This document shows positions 31,540 to 41,036 of a DNA stretch of 59,017 bases, piece by piece. Under the pieces are notes generated by a model. That model did not search any database and had not been told where the DNA came from. It saw nothing but the letters and a program-made list of their open reading frames with translations. Each line of letters starts with the position of its first letter. The stretch's first letter is position 1. Source of the stretch: Gemmatimonadales bacterium. Lineage in GTDB: Bacteria; Gemmatimonadota; Gemmatimonadetes; Gemmatimonadales; GWC2-71-9. The stretch lies in NCBI GenBank assembly GCA_025934955.1, contig JAICWE010000014.1, positions 1 to 59,017 of the forward strand. Direction: 5' to 3'. Made by a program: the position numbers and the translations under genes.

Positions 31540-32829
31540 CTAACTGACTCGGCGGGTCTTCCGCTTCATGAAATCCATGAGGATGAACTGGCCGAGTGTC
31601 ATGGTGTTGGTGAAATACGCCTTCCCCTTGCAGATGGCCGCGACCTGCTTGACGAACTCCACGAGGCTCCGGTCGCGCGCGAGCATGAACGTGTTGATCA
31701 TGATCCCGTTGCGGCGGCAGTTGGCGACCTCCTTGTAGGTCGCCGCCAGAATCTGCGGGTCCAGCCCCATGGAATTGACGTAGACCCGCCCGTCCGGCAT
31801 GGTGAGCGCCGACGGCTTGCCGTCCGTGATCATGATGATCTGCCGCATGTCCTTCTTCTGGCCCGTGAGAATCCGGCGTGCCAGCTTGAGTCCTTCGGCG
31901 GTGTTGGTGTGATACGGTCCCACCTGCGCCGCGGCCAGGGCGCTCAGCGGGATCTCCTCGGCCGAGTCGTGGAACAGCACCACGCGGAGGCTGTCGCCGG
32001 GGAACTGGGTACGGATCAGGTGGGTGAGCGCGAGCGCAACCTTCTTGGCCGGGGTGAAGCGGTCCTCGCCGTAGAGGATCATCGAGTGGGAGCAGTCGAG
32101 CATCAGCACCGTCGCCGCGGACGAGCGGTACTCGGACTGCGCCACCATGAGGTCGGTGTACTCGAGATTGATGGGGACCCCGAGTCCCTCGCGGGCGATG
32201 GCGCTCGTGAGCGTCGCCGGGACGTCGAGGTTGAGCACGTCGCCGAACTCGTACGGCTTGCTCACCGCCTCGGCCTCGACGCCGGTGCTGAGGTACGCGG
32301 TGTCGTGCGCGCCGAAGCTGGACTTGCCGATGCTGCCGAGCAGCCCCTTGAGCGTCTTGTAACCGAGGAAGTCGATGCCTTTCTCGGTCAGGTTGAACTG
32401 CACCTGTTGCGCGGCGGCGTGGGCCTGGCCGCCGGGGCCGAGCAGCGGCTGATAACCCTGCGGCACCTGCGGCGGCTGTCCGATGTTGAGGTAGCCCTCG
32501 TCGATCAGCCGCTGCACGATGCGGTCGATCAGCTCGCCGAGCTGCTGCTCCAGCTCCTTGTCGCGGGCGGGATCGCCGGTGGACTCGCCGCGCAGTGCCT
32601 GGAGCATTTCGGGCGTGAGCTGGTCCGACTCCATGAGCGCCTGCATGATCGCCTGCTTCAGGGCACCGAGCGAGCGGTCCTCGTCGCCGAACTCGTCGTG
32701 CCAGAAGGAGCCGCCGCCGCCGGCAAAGCCGGACTGGAGCAGGAAGTCGGTGAGCTGGTCGAGCAGGCCCTGGAGATTGACGGCGTCGGCCAGCTCGGGA
32801 ACGTACTTCGAGTAGGTGGTGAAGCGCAT
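31540..32829 (-). CDS. von Willebrand factor A domain protein
   Basis: This 429-residue cytosolic protein has an N-terminal helical region ([29 protein letters not shown] and a [28 protein letters not shown] stretch) and a C-terminal VWA domain with an intact metal-binding MIDAS: DCSHS, a Thr in NTAEG, and Asp in ITDGKPSA. Proteins of this layout work with MoxR/magnesium-chelatase-type AAA ATPases. Such an ATPase lies on the same strand at 34949-36415, two inverted genes away. CAGGAGGA precedes the start. Confidence 0.88.
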   Translation of the reverse strand: MRFTTYSKYVPELADAVNLQGLLDQLTDFLLQSGFAGGGGSFWHDEFGDEDRSLGALKQAIMQALMESDQLTPEMLQALRGESTGDPARDKELEQQLGELIDRIVQRLIDEGYLNIGQPPQVPQGYQPLLGPGGQAHAAAQQVQFNLTEKGIDFLGYKTLKGLLGSIGKSSFGAHDTAYLSTGVEAEAVSKPYEFGDVLNLDVPATLTSAIAREGLGVPINLEYTDLMVAQSEYRSSAATVLMLDCSHSMILYGEDRFTPAKKVALALTHLIRTQFPGDSLRVVLFHDSAEEIPLSALAAAQVGPYHTNTAEGLKLARRILTGQKKDMRQIIMITDGKPSALTMPDGRVYVNSMGLDPQILAATYKEVANCRRNGIMINTFMLARDRSLVEFVKQVAAICKGKAYFTNTMTLGQFILMDFMKRKTRRVS

Positions 32830-32885
32830 CGCGTCCTCCTGCAGGATACTTACCTCTTCCTCGCCCGAGCCGCTACGTTTGCACC

Positions 32886-34163
32886 GTGCCGCCGCTCACG
32901 CCCAGCCTCCACCTCGCCGCGCGCCTTCGCGTCACCTTTCCGGCCCTCCGGCACCGCAACTTCCGGCTGTTTCTCGGCGGGCAGTTCGTGTCGCTCTGCG
33001 GGACCTGGATGCAGAGCGTGGCGTACGGCTGGCTGGTGCTCGAGGTGACCAACTCCGCCTTCATGGTGGGGCTGGTCGCGATGCTCGGCTCCCTGCCGAT
33101 CCTGCTGTTCACGCTCTACGGCGGCATCCTGGCCGACCGGGTGAACAAGCACCGCGTCATCATCGGGCTCCAGGCGGGGATGATGTGCGAGGCACTCGCG
33201 CTCGGCGTCCTCACGGCGACCGGGCAGATCACGGTGCACTGGATCATCGGGCTCGCCATCTTCTTCGGGTTGCTGACGGCGTTCGAGGTGCCGGCGCGCC
33301 AGGCGTTCATGGCGGAGATGGTGGGTCGCGCCGAGCTGATGAACGCAATCGCGCTCAACTCCACCGGCTTCAATGCGGCGCGCGTCCTCGGGCCGGCGGT
33401 CGCGGGCGGGTTGCTCGCCGCCTTCGGCCCGGCGGCATGCTTCTTCGCCAACGCCGCGAGCTACGTCGCCGTGCTGGTCTCGCTCCTCCGCATGCGGCCG
33501 TCGGAGCAGGTTCGGCCATCGGTGCCGGTGGACCTCGTCACCTCGTTCCGCGAGGGCTTTGCGTACGTCGTGCGCGAGCGCTGGCCGCGTGCGCTGATGA
33601 TTCTCACCGCCACGTTCAGCGTCTTCGGCTATCCGTTCATGACGATGCTCCCGGTCTATGCGCGGAACGTGCTCCACGTCGGCGCCGGCGGCTACGGCGC
33701 GGTGGTCGCGTCGGTGGGTGTCGGCGCGGCGGCCGGCGCGCTCTTTCTCGCCGGCTTCGGCCGGCCACGCCGGCAAGCCCGCGTCGCGCTCGGTGCCGCG
33801 GGTCTCTTCGGCCTGGTGCTCGCCGCCTCCGCCCTGGCCCCGCACGTCGGCTCCGCGCTCGCGCTCTTCACTCTCTGCGGCCTGACGATGGCGCTGCACG
33901 GCATCGCCGCCAACACGCTGCTCCAGCGCGATGCGCCGGATCACCTGCGCGGCCGCCTGATGGGCTTCTACTCCTTCGCGGTGCTCGGCCTCGCCCCGGT
34001 CGGCGCGCTGCAGGTCGGCTGGATCTCGGAGCACGCCAGCGTCCGCGTCGCCTTCGCCATCGGCGGCGGCGTCTGCACGCTGATGGCGACGGTAGTCACG
34101 TGGCGCATAGCCAAGGTCGCCGGCATTCGCGTCCTCGCCGTACTTCCCCGGAGGGCGGCGTAG
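32886..34163 (+). CDS. MFS transporter (MFS_3/EntS-like)
   Basis: This 425-residue protein has about 12 membrane helices. It opens ALRHRNFRLFLGGQFVSLCGTWMQSVAYGWLVLEVTNSAF, the hallmark of the MFS_3/enterobactin-exporter EntS group, with the loop motif GGILADRVNKHR between helices 2 and 3 and PARQAFMAEMV further on. Probably a proton-driven exporter of small molecules; substrate unknown. GTG 32886 is the start. It is divergent from the VWA gene and followed 139 bases later by the cytidylate-kinase-like gene. Confidence 0.92.
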   Translation: MPPLTPSLHLAARLRVTFPALRHRNFRLFLGGQFVSLCGTWMQSVAYGWLVLEVTNSAFMVGLVAMLGSLPILLFTLYGGILADRVNKHRVIIGLQAGMMCEALALGVLTATGQITVHWIIGLAIFFGLLTAFEVPARQAFMAEMVGRAELMNAIALNSTGFNAARVLGPAVAGGLLAAFGPAACFFANAASYVAVLVSLLRMRPSEQVRPSVPVDLVTSFREGFAYVVRERWPRALMILTATFSVFGYPFMTMLPVYARNVLHVGAGGYGAVVASVGVGAAAGALFLAGFGRPRRQARVALGAAGLFGLVLAASALAPHVGSALALFTLCGLTMALHGIAANTLLQRDAPDHLRGRLMGFYSFAVLGLAPVGALQVGWISEHASVRVAFAIGGGVCTLMATVVTWRIAKVAGIRVLAVLPRRAA

Positions 34164-34302
34164 CTCACTGCGTATGCGGGCAGAGCCGGCAAGCGGCGTG
34201 CGACGAGCAGGGGTCCGCGCCGCCGAGTCCGGTGCGGAGGCGGTGGCTCGCCACCCGCAGCCACTCTCGCCGATCGGCGAGATTCGCCGTAGCTTCTCCG
34301 CC

Positions 34303-34923
34303 ATGGTAATCACCGTCTCCCGTGAATACGGCGCCGGCGGCTCCGAAGTAGCCCGCCGCGTCGCGGCGGCGCTCGGCTGGTCGGTGGTGGACAACGAGCT
34401 CGTCGAGCAGGTCGCCGAGCGCGCCGGCCTGACGGCCGCCGAAGTCGCCGAGCGCGAGGAGCGCGCGCCGACGTTCGTCGAGCGGCTCTCGCGCACGCTC
34501 GCCGCCGCGATGCCCGAGTTCGTGGCGCCGCCCGGCGGTACCGTGCCCGACCTCGACGAAGCCCGCCTGGTCCGCATTACGGAAGGCGTCGTCGCCGAGC
34601 TGGCGGAGAAAGGGCGCGTGGTACTGGTGGGACGGGCCGCACCGGTAGTGCTCGGCCGGCGGGAGGGCGCGTTGCACGTGCGGCTGGTGGCGCTACGCAC
34701 CTATCGGATCCAGGCGGCGTCGGAGCGCCTCGGCATCGATCCCGAAGAGGCGGCGCGTATCGTGGACGAGAGCGATCAGATGCGCGCCAGCTACCACCGC
34801 GAGTACTATGAGCGGGCGTGGACCGATCCGCTCAATTACGACATGACCCTCAACACCAGCGCGCTGGGCCTTCAGGGCGCCACCGACGTGATCATCGCGC
34901 GGGCGCGGCAGCTCGGCTGGTGA
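34303..34923 (+). CDS. Cytidylate-kinase-like family protein
   Basis: This 206-residue P-loop kinase begins MVITVSREYGAGGSEVARRVAAALGW, the loop of the cytidylate-kinase-like family (PF13189), which differs from true Cmk. It continues with VVDNELVEQVAERAGL, VVLVGRAAPVVLG and ALRTYRIQAASERLGIDPEEA before a terminal YDMTLNTSALGLQGA. The substrate is uncertain; nucleotide or other small-molecule phosphorylation is inferred. The frame opens earlier, but ATG 34303 begins the fold directly. Confidence 0.88.
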   Translation: MVITVSREYGAGGSEVARRVAAALGWSVVDNELVEQVAERAGLTAAEVAEREERAPTFVERLSRTLAAAMPEFVAPPGGTVPDLDEARLVRITEGVVAELAEKGRVVLVGRAAPVVLGRREGALHVRLVALRTYRIQAASERLGIDPEEAARIVDESDQMRASYHREYYERAWTDPLNYDMTLNTSALGLQGATDVIIARARQLGW

Positions 34924-34948
34924 CGCGACGCCGCGACGACCGTCGCCG

Positions 34949-36415
34949 TCAGCCGAAGTTCACGCCTTTGCCGTACCCGCCGCCCGGCTCCCGCCGCTCC
35001 GGCCGCGCGCGGGTGTAGCCCAACTCCTCGCTCCGACTGATGCGCTTCTGCGCGGCGAGGCCTTCCAGCACCAGCTCGCAGCCCGCCACGATTCGCCCGG
35101 CCTGATTCCGCTCCGCCAGGCCGCCGGCCAGGACGGTGTCCACCAGTCCCGGCACCACCGAGAACCCCTTCACGCAGAGCTCGGCGCGCTCGTCGCCCGC
35201 GACCTTGAGCGCGCCGCCGCCGTCGAACCACGCGACGACGCGCGATAGATCCGCGCCGCCCAACCGCTCTTCCAGCACCCGGCCGGCGGAGCGGCGGATC
35301 AGCTCGCGCGCGATGGCGTCACCGCCCTGAAGCTCGCCCTCGTACTCCAGCTCGAGCTTGCCGGTGATCGAGGGGACCGCCGCGTAGACGTCGCTCACCC
35401 GCGGCACCGTCACCGGCTCGTTGGCCTGCGCCGCGCGCCGCTCCGCGTTGCTCACCACGTTCTCCAGCACGCTGATCGGCAGCCGCTGGCTCACGCCGGA
35501 GCGGCGGTCCACCCGCTTGTCCTCCCGCGCCTCGAAGGCGACGCGCTCGATCAGCTCGAGGATGAAGTCCGGCACGTCGAGCGGCCGCCCGCCGCGCGCG
35601 GTCCACGCCTCCTGCGCCGTGATCGCCATGCCGAGCTCCACGGTACGCGGATAATGGGTGACGATCTCCGAGCCGATCCGGTCCTTCAGCGGCGTGATGA
35701 TCTTGCCGCGCGCGGTGTAGTCCTCGGGGTTGGCCGTGAACGCGAGCAGCACGTCGAGCGGCAGCCGCACGGGATAGCCTTTGATCTGGACGTCGCCTTC
35801 CTGCATGATGTTGAAGAGGCCGACCTGGATCTTGCCGCTGAGATCGGGCAGCTCGTTGATGGCGAAGATGCCGCGATTGGCGCGGGGCAGGAGCCCGAAG
35901 TGCATCGTCAGCTCGTCGGACAGCAGGTGCCCGCCCCGCGCCGCCTTGATCGGGTCGACGTCGCCGATGATGTCGGCGATGGTGACGTCGGGCGTCGCCA
36001 GCTTCTCGACGAAGCGCGCGTCGCGCTCGAGCCACGCGATCGGCGTCGCGTCGCCGCACTCGCCCAGCAGCTCGCGGGCGAACTTGGAGATGGGGGCGAA
36101 CGGATCGTCGTTCACCTCGCTCCCGGCGACGATCGGAATCCGCTCGTCCAGCAACGCAGTGAGCGCGCGGAGGATCCGGCTCTTGGCCTGGCCGCGGAGA
36201 CCGAGGAGAATGAAATCGTGCCGCGCGAGCAGCGCGTTGACGATCTGCGGCAGGATCGTGTCATCGTAGCCGACGATGCCGGAGAAGAGCGGTCCGTCCC
36301 CGGCGAGCCGGGCGAGGAGGTTGGCGCGGATCTCGTCGCGCACGCTGCGGCCACGGAGGGGCGGCTCGGCCCAGGGACTGGAGCGAAGCTCGCCGAAGGT
36401 GCGGGGAAGAATCAT
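34949..36415 (-). CDS. MoxR/magnesium-chelatase-like AAA+ ATPase
   Basis: This 488-residue AAA+ ATPase has a Walker A of the form GLRGQAKS near residue 73, a variant typical of this chelatase-like group, a Walker B in GIFAINELPDL, and sensor/arginine-finger surroundings in LLAFTANPEDYTARGKIITPLKDRIGSEI. The C-terminal GGYGKGVNFG tail is glycine-rich. It should act with the VWA protein at 31540-32829 as a remodelling or metal-insertion complex. The two partner genes are on the same strand but separated by MFS and kinase genes on the other strand. Confidence 0.9.
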   Translation of the reverse strand: MILPRTFGELRSSPWAEPPLRGRSVRDEIRANLLARLAGDGPLFSGIVGYDDTILPQIVNALLARHDFILLGLRGQAKSRILRALTALLDERIPIVAGSEVNDDPFAPISKFARELLGECGDATPIAWLERDARFVEKLATPDVTIADIIGDVDPIKAARGGHLLSDELTMHFGLLPRANRGIFAINELPDLSGKIQVGLFNIMQEGDVQIKGYPVRLPLDVLLAFTANPEDYTARGKIITPLKDRIGSEIVTHYPRTVELGMAITAQEAWTARGGRPLDVPDFILELIERVAFEAREDKRVDRRSGVSQRLPISVLENVVSNAERRAAQANEPVTVPRVSDVYAAVPSITGKLELEYEGELQGGDAIARELIRRSAGRVLEERLGGADLSRVVAWFDGGGALKVAGDERAELCVKGFSVVPGLVDTVLAGGLAERNQAGRIVAGCELVLEGLAAQKRISRSEELGYTRARPERREPGGGYGKGVNFG

Positions 36416-36480
36416 GGCTGACGTCTCGTCCTATGAAGCAGCAACTGGTTGCCAGGATGGCGCTTGTGTGGTGCCGAGGC

Positions 36481-36508
36481 TTGACAAAAGGGCCGGTCCG
36501 TATAGCTT
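36481..36508 (+). promoter_or_regulatory. Candidate sigma70-type promoter for the lipoprotein gene
   Basis: A perfect TTGACA (36481-36486) is followed after 16 bases by TAGCTT (36503-36508). Transcription from here would give a leader of about 75 bases for the gene at 36588. The -10 is only a fair match. Confidence 0.45.
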
Positions 36509-36587
36509 CGTGCCCCGAGTGCCCGCGACGGCGGATCCGCGCAACTGATTCTCGTGCTGTGAACCCTTACCTGGTGAAGGAGTTCCG

Positions 36588-36797
36588 ATGAAGAAGCTTC
36601 TGTGCTTGGCCGCGATCGTCGCGCTGGCCGCCTGCAGCAAGAACAAGGAAGGCTCCGCGGCCGCCGATTCAACCGCGATGGCCGCTCCGCCGGCCGCGAC
36701 CACGCCGGCCATGAGCGACACCACGATGAAGAGCGACACCAGCATGGCGGGGATGAAGCACGACAGCACCATGGCGCGCGACACCGCCAAGAAGTAG
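36588..36797 (+). CDS. Small lipoprotein rich in Met, Thr and Asp
   Basis: This 69-residue protein starts with a lipoprotein signal and lipobox ALAAC (MKKLLCLAAIVALAACSK). The mature 50 residues are disordered and biased, with Met-Ser/Lys-Asp-Thr/Ser repeats (MSDTTMKSDTSMAGMKHDSTMARDT). The methionine spacing could bind soft metals such as copper, but this is speculative. A strong ribosome-binding site (GAAGGAG) lies upstream. It is a one-gene unit bounded by a promoter and a terminator hairpin. Confidence 0.8.
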   Translation: MKKLLCLAAIVALAACSKNKEGSAAADSTAMAAPPAATTPAMSDTTMKSDTSMAGMKHDSTMARDTAKK

Positions 36798-36817
36798 CTC
36801 GCCGTTCGCTCCTCCCG

Positions 36818-36846
36818 CGCGGCCCCCGGATGATCCGGGGGCCGCG
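36818..36846 (+). terminator. Rho-independent-type terminator hairpin
   Basis: A perfect 12-bp GC stem (CGCGGCCCCCGG pairing with CCGGGGGCCGCG) with a short ATGAT loop lies 20 bases after the lipoprotein stop. It is followed by TCGTTTCG, a weak U-tract. It can also block transcription arriving from the convergent glycolate operon. Confidence 0.7.
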
Positions 36847-36869
36847 TCGTTTCGGGGTCTGTCGCCCGG

Positions 36870-37859
36870 CTAGGCATCCACGTCGACGGCGGCGAAGGGC
36901 AATCCCACCACCGTCGCCGGCTGACCGCCGGCGACCACCTGCGTGCCCGCTGAGACGTCCCGGCGCATCACCGCCAATCCGAGCCGCCGGTCATCGAGCG
37001 CGAGCACCGAGCGCACTGTGCCGACGTCGCGCTCGCCGTGGCGCACCATGTCGTCCGAGAGGGGAGCCGGTTCCCGCCAGATCAGCCCCCGCAGCTCGCG
37101 GTTGGTGTGCCCGCGGAAGTGCAGCCGTGCGACGGTCTCCTGCCCGGTGTAGCAGCCCTTGGTGTACGACACCCCGCCCAGCTCGTCGTAGCGCACCTCC
37201 TGCGGCAGGGTGCGCTCGTCGATCTCGGCGCCGAGGGCGGGCCATCCGCGCAGCATGCGGCTTGCCTCGAGGTCGGCGGGGTCGCCGACGCCGGCACCCG
37301 CGCCGGTGAGCGCCGTAGCGAAGCGCTCGATCGCGGCGACCGGCCCACTCGCGACCGCGGTGAACGGCGCGGTCTCGGTCGCGATGGCGACGCGGAGCGC
37401 GCCGCCGGTGGTGTCGAGCCGGGTCACCCGGCCGCAGCTCTCCGGCAGCGGCGCCAGCCCGGAGCGGATCAGCGACTCGAAGCCGTGCGCGCCGAGCAGC
37501 CACGCCGCGCGGTCGGTCGCGGTCAGGTCGCTCACCCGCGCGAGCCGCGGCGGGAGCGTGCGGCGCAGCACCTCCAGCGCCTGCTCCCGCCCGCGCGGCG
37601 GCACCAGCAGCGTGAAGCTCCCGCTCTCGCGCAGCACCCACGCGTCCACCACGATCATGCCCTTCGGCGTGAGCAACGCGCCATAGACCATGCTGCCGTC
37701 GCCCGGCTTGGCGACGTCGTTGGTCAGGAGTCCCTGCATGCAGTCCACCGCACCGGGTCCCTCGACCCGGAGCGTCGCCGGTGCCGTCGTCACCACGACG
37801 GCGCGGTCGCGCACCGCGCCCAGGCGCGCGCGGTCGAGGCGCAGCTCAACCGACGGCAT
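36870..37859 (-). CDS. ygfZ: YgfZ/GcvT-like folate-binding protein
   Basis: This 329-residue protein has the GcvT/YgfZ fold: LRVEGPGAVDCMQGLLTNDVAK and MVYGALLTPKGMIVVDAWVL near the start and the diagnostic KGCYTGQETVARLHFRGHTNREL near residue 235. The KGCYxGQE cysteine marks YgfZ, a tetrahydrofolate-binding factor that helps maintain iron-sulfur enzymes. Its first 14 bases overlap the end of the HAD gene. Presence at the end of an operon encoding the Fe-S protein GlcF suits that role. Confidence 0.9.
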   Translation of the reverse strand: MPSVELRLDRARLGAVRDRAVVVTTAPATLRVEGPGAVDCMQGLLTNDVAKPGDGSMVYGALLTPKGMIVVDAWVLRESGSFTLLVPPRGREQALEVLRRTLPPRLARVSDLTATDRAAWLLGAHGFESLIRSGLAPLPESCGRVTRLDTTGGALRVAIATETAPFTAVASGPVAAIERFATALTGAGAGVGDPADLEASRMLRGWPALGAEIDERTLPQEVRYDELGGVSYTKGCYTGQETVARLHFRGHTNRELRGLIWREPAPLSDDMVRHGERDVGTVRSVLALDDRRLGLAVMRRDVSAGTQVVAGGQPATVVGLPFAAVDVDA

Positions 37860-38520
37860 CGGCCCCGGTCCACGGCAGCTCGTCGGGGTGACGGCCGCTC
37901 AGGTCGGTCCAGACGACGTCGGCCGCAGCGAGCAGATCGGCGGCGTGCGACGTGGTCACCATGGCGCAACGGAGTCCCGCAGCGCGCGCCGCCGCGAGGC
38001 CCGGCAGCGAGTCCTCGACGACGACGCACCGCTCCGGCGGCAGACCGAGCTCGCGCCGGGCGCGGTCGTAACCCGCCGGGTCCGGCTTGCACGCGTCGAC
38101 GTCCTCCGCCGCGACGACCACCTCGAAGTGATCGCGCAGAGCTGCTTTGCCGAGCACCAGGTCGATCTCGCGCCGGAGCGCGCCGGAGACGATGGCGAGG
38201 CGGTGTCCCGCGCCGGCCGCGGCGCGGACGAACTCCGCGGCACCCGGGACCAGCGCGAGCGAGGCGCGGATGGCGCGCTCGTAGTGCGTCGCCTTCCGCT
38301 CGATGGCGGCGCTGAGCGACGCCGCGTCGGTGGCGCGCCCCTCGCGGGCGAAGCTGAACCGGAAGCACTCCCGGTCGTCGAAGCCGAGGTAGTCGCGGTA
38401 GTACTGGTCGCGGGAGAGCGGGATGGCGTACTCGGCGAGCGTGGCGATGAGCGCGTCGCAATGCTGCGGCTCGTCGTTCACCAGCACGCCGTTGAAGTCG
38501 AAGAGAATGCCACGCTGCAT
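37846..38520 (-). CDS. HAD-superfamily phosphatase (phosphoglycolate-phosphatase-like)
   Basis: This 224-residue HAD hydrolase has an alpha-helical cap. Motif I is DFNGVLVNDEP instead of DFDGV: the nucleophile Asp is present, but the usual general-acid Asp two residues later is Asn. Motif II is IVSGA, motif III CKPDP and motif IV VVEDSLPGLAAARAAG. The subfamily with DFNGV is widespread, so activity is likely but possibly altered. Phosphoglycolate is a tempting substrate because the next genes upstream are glycolate dehydrogenase subunits; inference only. No Shine-Dalgarno; lies nine bases after glcF. Confidence 0.85.
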   Translation of the reverse strand: MQRGILFDFNGVLVNDEPQHCDALIATLAEYAIPLSRDQYYRDYLGFDDRECFRFSFAREGRATDAASLSAAIERKATHYERAIRASLALVPGAAEFVRAAAGAGHRLAIVSGALRREIDLVLGKAALRDHFEVVVAAEDVDACKPDPAGYDRARRELGLPPERCVVVEDSLPGLAAARAAGLRCAMVTTSHAADLLAAADVVWTDLSGRHPDELPWTGADAVG

Positions 38521-38529
38521 GGGAGGAAG

Positions 38530-39828
38530 TTAGTCGTACAGTCCCGCCGCGCGGTACGACCAGTCGAGCAGCTCCACCGGATGCCGCGCCTCGATCGGCA
38601 GCTTCGCCGCGCGGAGCCCGGCGCCGATCTGCATCAGGCAGCCGGGGTTTCCGGTCGCCACGACGGCGGGGGCGGGCGCGGCCTCGCGGCAGCTCCCGAT
38701 CTTCTCGTCGAGCACCGCGCGCGCCATCCCGGGGTGCAGCGTGGAATAGATGCCGGCGCTGCCGCAGCATCGGTCGGAGCCCGGCAGCATGCGGAGCCGC
38801 AGCTCGGGGATGGCGCGCAACACCGCGAGCGGCGGCTCCTGCACTCGTTGCGCGTGCTGGAGGTGACACGGCGCATCGTAAGCCACGTCGATCGGCAGCG
38901 GGGCGCCCGGCCGCGGGCCCGCGGCGGCGAGCAGCTCGGAGACGTCGCGTACCTTCGCGGCGAGCGTGCCCGCCTCCTTGCTGCCGAGCAGATGCCCGTA
39001 CTCCTTGAGCAACGCGCCGCAGCCGGCGCTGTTCACCGCGACGAAATCCGCCGAGCCGGCAAAGGCGCGGAGATTCCGGCGGGCCAGCGCCTCCGCGCCG
39101 GCGCGGTCGCCCGCGTGCTGGTGCAGCGCGCCGCAGCAGGCCTGCCCGCGCACCTCGACGACATCGTAGCCGTTCGCCCGGAGGGTGCGGATCGTCGCCG
39201 CGTGCACGTGGCCGAACAGCTCGTCCATCACGCAGCCGCGGAATAGCGCCACGCGCGGCCGCGCGGGAAGTGAGCGCTCAGCGAGTGTGCCATCCTTGCG
39301 AGTAGGATCGGCGCGCGAGCCGGTTCCGGCGGCCGCAGCCGCGCGGCGTCCCAACGCGCGCTCCGGGCCGCGCGGCTCGATCGCGGCGAGCATCCCCATG
39401 CCGAACCCGAATCGCGAGCCGCTCGCCAGTCGCGACGGCACGCCGAGCGCCCGCAGCCAGCGCGCGCCGCGGAAGATCGGCCGCCAGAGCCAGCGATGTC
39501 GGAAGACGCCGAGCACCGCGCGGGCCGCGGCCGGGAGTCCGCGCCGCTCCACCAGCAGCGCTCGCGCTGCCTCGAGCCCGCGCCCGTAGCCCACGCCCGA
39601 CGGACACACCGGCTCGCACCCGCGACAGCCGAGACAGGCGTCGAGGTGCTGCAGCAGCGCCGGATCGTCGGCGCCGAGCTCGCGCCGCTCCAGCGCGCGC
39701 ATCAGCACGATGCGGCCGCGCGGGCTGTCGGCCTCGTCGCCGGTGGCGAGATAGGTGGGACACGCCTGCAGACAGAAGCCGCAGTGGACGCAGGGATCGA
39801 GCGCTTCGAAGCCGGCGCGTGCCGTCAC
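38530..39828 (-). CDS. glcF: Glycolate dehydrogenase iron-sulfur subunit GlcF
   Basis: This 432-residue protein carries two 4Fe-4S clusters in CVHCGFCLQACP (near residue 13) and CLGCRGCEPVCP (near 66), followed by two CCG-type heterodisulfide-reductase modules (GQACCGALHQHAG and SDRCCGSAGIYS). It passes electrons from the flavin subunits to the quinone pool or another carrier. GTG 39828 overlaps the glcE stop by GTGA, so translation is coupled. A low-complexity Ala/Arg stretch lies in the middle. Confidence 0.93.
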   Translation of the reverse strand: MTARAGFEALDPCVHCGFCLQACPTYLATGDEADSPRGRIVLMRALERRELGADDPALLQHLDACLGCRGCEPVCPSGVGYGRGLEAARALLVERRGLPAAARAVLGVFRHRWLWRPIFRGARWLRALGVPSRLASGSRFGFGMGMLAAIEPRGPERALGRRAAAAAGTGSRADPTRKDGTLAERSLPARPRVALFRGCVMDELFGHVHAATIRTLRANGYDVVEVRGQACCGALHQHAGDRAGAEALARRNLRAFAGSADFVAVNSAGCGALLKEYGHLLGSKEAGTLAAKVRDVSELLAAAGPRPGAPLPIDVAYDAPCHLQHAQRVQEPPLAVLRAIPELRLRMLPGSDRCCGSAGIYSTLHPGMARAVLDEKIGSCREAAPAPAVVATGNPGCLMQIGAGLRAAKLPIEARHPVELLDWSYRAAGLYD

Positions 39829-41036
39829 TCCATCGCCCCCTCGAGCGCGACGCTCAGACAGCCGCCCGGGTCGAAGCTCTCCCGCAGCCGGCCGACCAGC
39901 TGGCCGACGCCCTCACGGTACGCGCCGAAGTGTCCCAGCGCATGGCGGACGGCCCACGGCGCGCGCTCGATCGTCATGGGGATCTCGCGCGCGGCGGCCG
40001 TCCGCCGCACGGCGCGCAGTCGCTCGACGGCGGCGTCGCCGGTCCAGCGCAGCATGCCGTTCACCGCGCCGGCCGAGAGCAGTCCCTCCGTCAGCTCGCG
40101 TTCGATCAGATCGATCGTCTCGTCGAGGCCGTCGGCCAGCACGCCGAGGCGGAGTGTCACCGGTCCGCCCAGCGCCGCGCGCGCGGCGAGTCCCCAGAAC
40201 GCCGCGGCGCGATCGGCCGGCACCTGCTGCCACTGCAACCCGCCACCGTGCACCAGCCGTTGCACTTCCGACTGCACACCCGCTTCGGTGCCGAGGAACC
40301 GGCCGGCGAGCACCCAATCGGGCTCGGCGGCCAGCGCGGGCGACAGGAGCTCTAGCGCGGCGGGGTTCACGGTGCCGCTCAGATCGCGCGCCGCGCCGGT
40401 GAGCGCGTCGCGACTTCCATGCGCCACGAGCGTGACATCGGCCCGCGGCAGCGCGCGGAGCCGCAGGTGCAGCTCGGCGATGATGCCGAAGCCGCCGAAG
40501 CCGCCGACGTGCAGCTTGGTGAGGTCATAACCCGCCACGTTCTTCACCACCCGTCCGCCGGCGTGAACCAGCCGCCCGTCGCCGGTGACGATGGTGGCGC
40601 CGAGCACGTGGTCGCGCACCGGGCCGAAGCCGAGTCGCAGCGGGCCGGCCGTGGCGGTCGCCGCGATCGAGCCGAGACTCCGCTCGGGCCGGCCCGGCGG
40701 ATCCAGCGCCAGCCACATCCCCTGCTCGGCGAGCCGGCGCCTGACGAGATCCAGCGAGGCGCCGGCCTGCGCCGAAGCGACGAGGTCGGCGGGACTCACG
40801 CTGGTCACCGCCTCGAGACCGCGGGTGCTGAGCGCGAGATCGGCGGGCGCGTCGGCCGGGAGCCACGTGGTGCGGCCTTCGACGCGGATTTTCCAGCCCT
40901 CGGCGTGGGCCGCACCGCAGATCGCCGCCATGGCGTCGGGCGAGTCCGGCACGGCGCGGGGCAGGCCGTCGGGGTCGCGCTCCACCGCATGCGGTCCGAG
41001 CAGCGCGCGCAGGCGCATCGCGATCGCGTCGTTCAT
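39825..41036 (-). CDS. glcE: Glycolate dehydrogenase FAD-binding subunit GlcE
   Basis: This 403-residue PCMH-type flavoprotein has an FAD-binding half with AEGWKIRVEGRTTWLPADAPADLALSTRGLEAV and the diagnostic GGRVVKNVAGYDLTKLHVGGFGGFGIIAEL near residue 170. It lacks the substrate-oxidising C-domain of GlcD, as GlcE normally does. ATG 41036 overlaps the glcD stop (ATGA) and its own stop overlaps glcF. The D-E-F order and spacing are those of the canonical glc operon. Confidence 0.92.
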   Translation of the reverse strand: MNDAIAMRLRALLGPHAVERDPDGLPRAVPDSPDAMAAICGAAHAEGWKIRVEGRTTWLPADAPADLALSTRGLEAVTSVSPADLVASAQAGASLDLVRRRLAEQGMWLALDPPGRPERSLGSIAATATAGPLRLGFGPVRDHVLGATIVTGDGRLVHAGGRVVKNVAGYDLTKLHVGGFGGFGIIAELHLRLRALPRADVTLVAHGSRDALTGAARDLSGTVNPAALELLSPALAAEPDWVLAGRFLGTEAGVQSEVQRLVHGGGLQWQQVPADRAAAFWGLAARAALGGPVTLRLGVLADGLDETIDLIERELTEGLLSAGAVNGMLRWTGDAAVERLRAVRRTAAAREIPMTIERAPWAVRHALGHFGAYREGVGQLVGRLRESFDPGGCLSVALEGAME

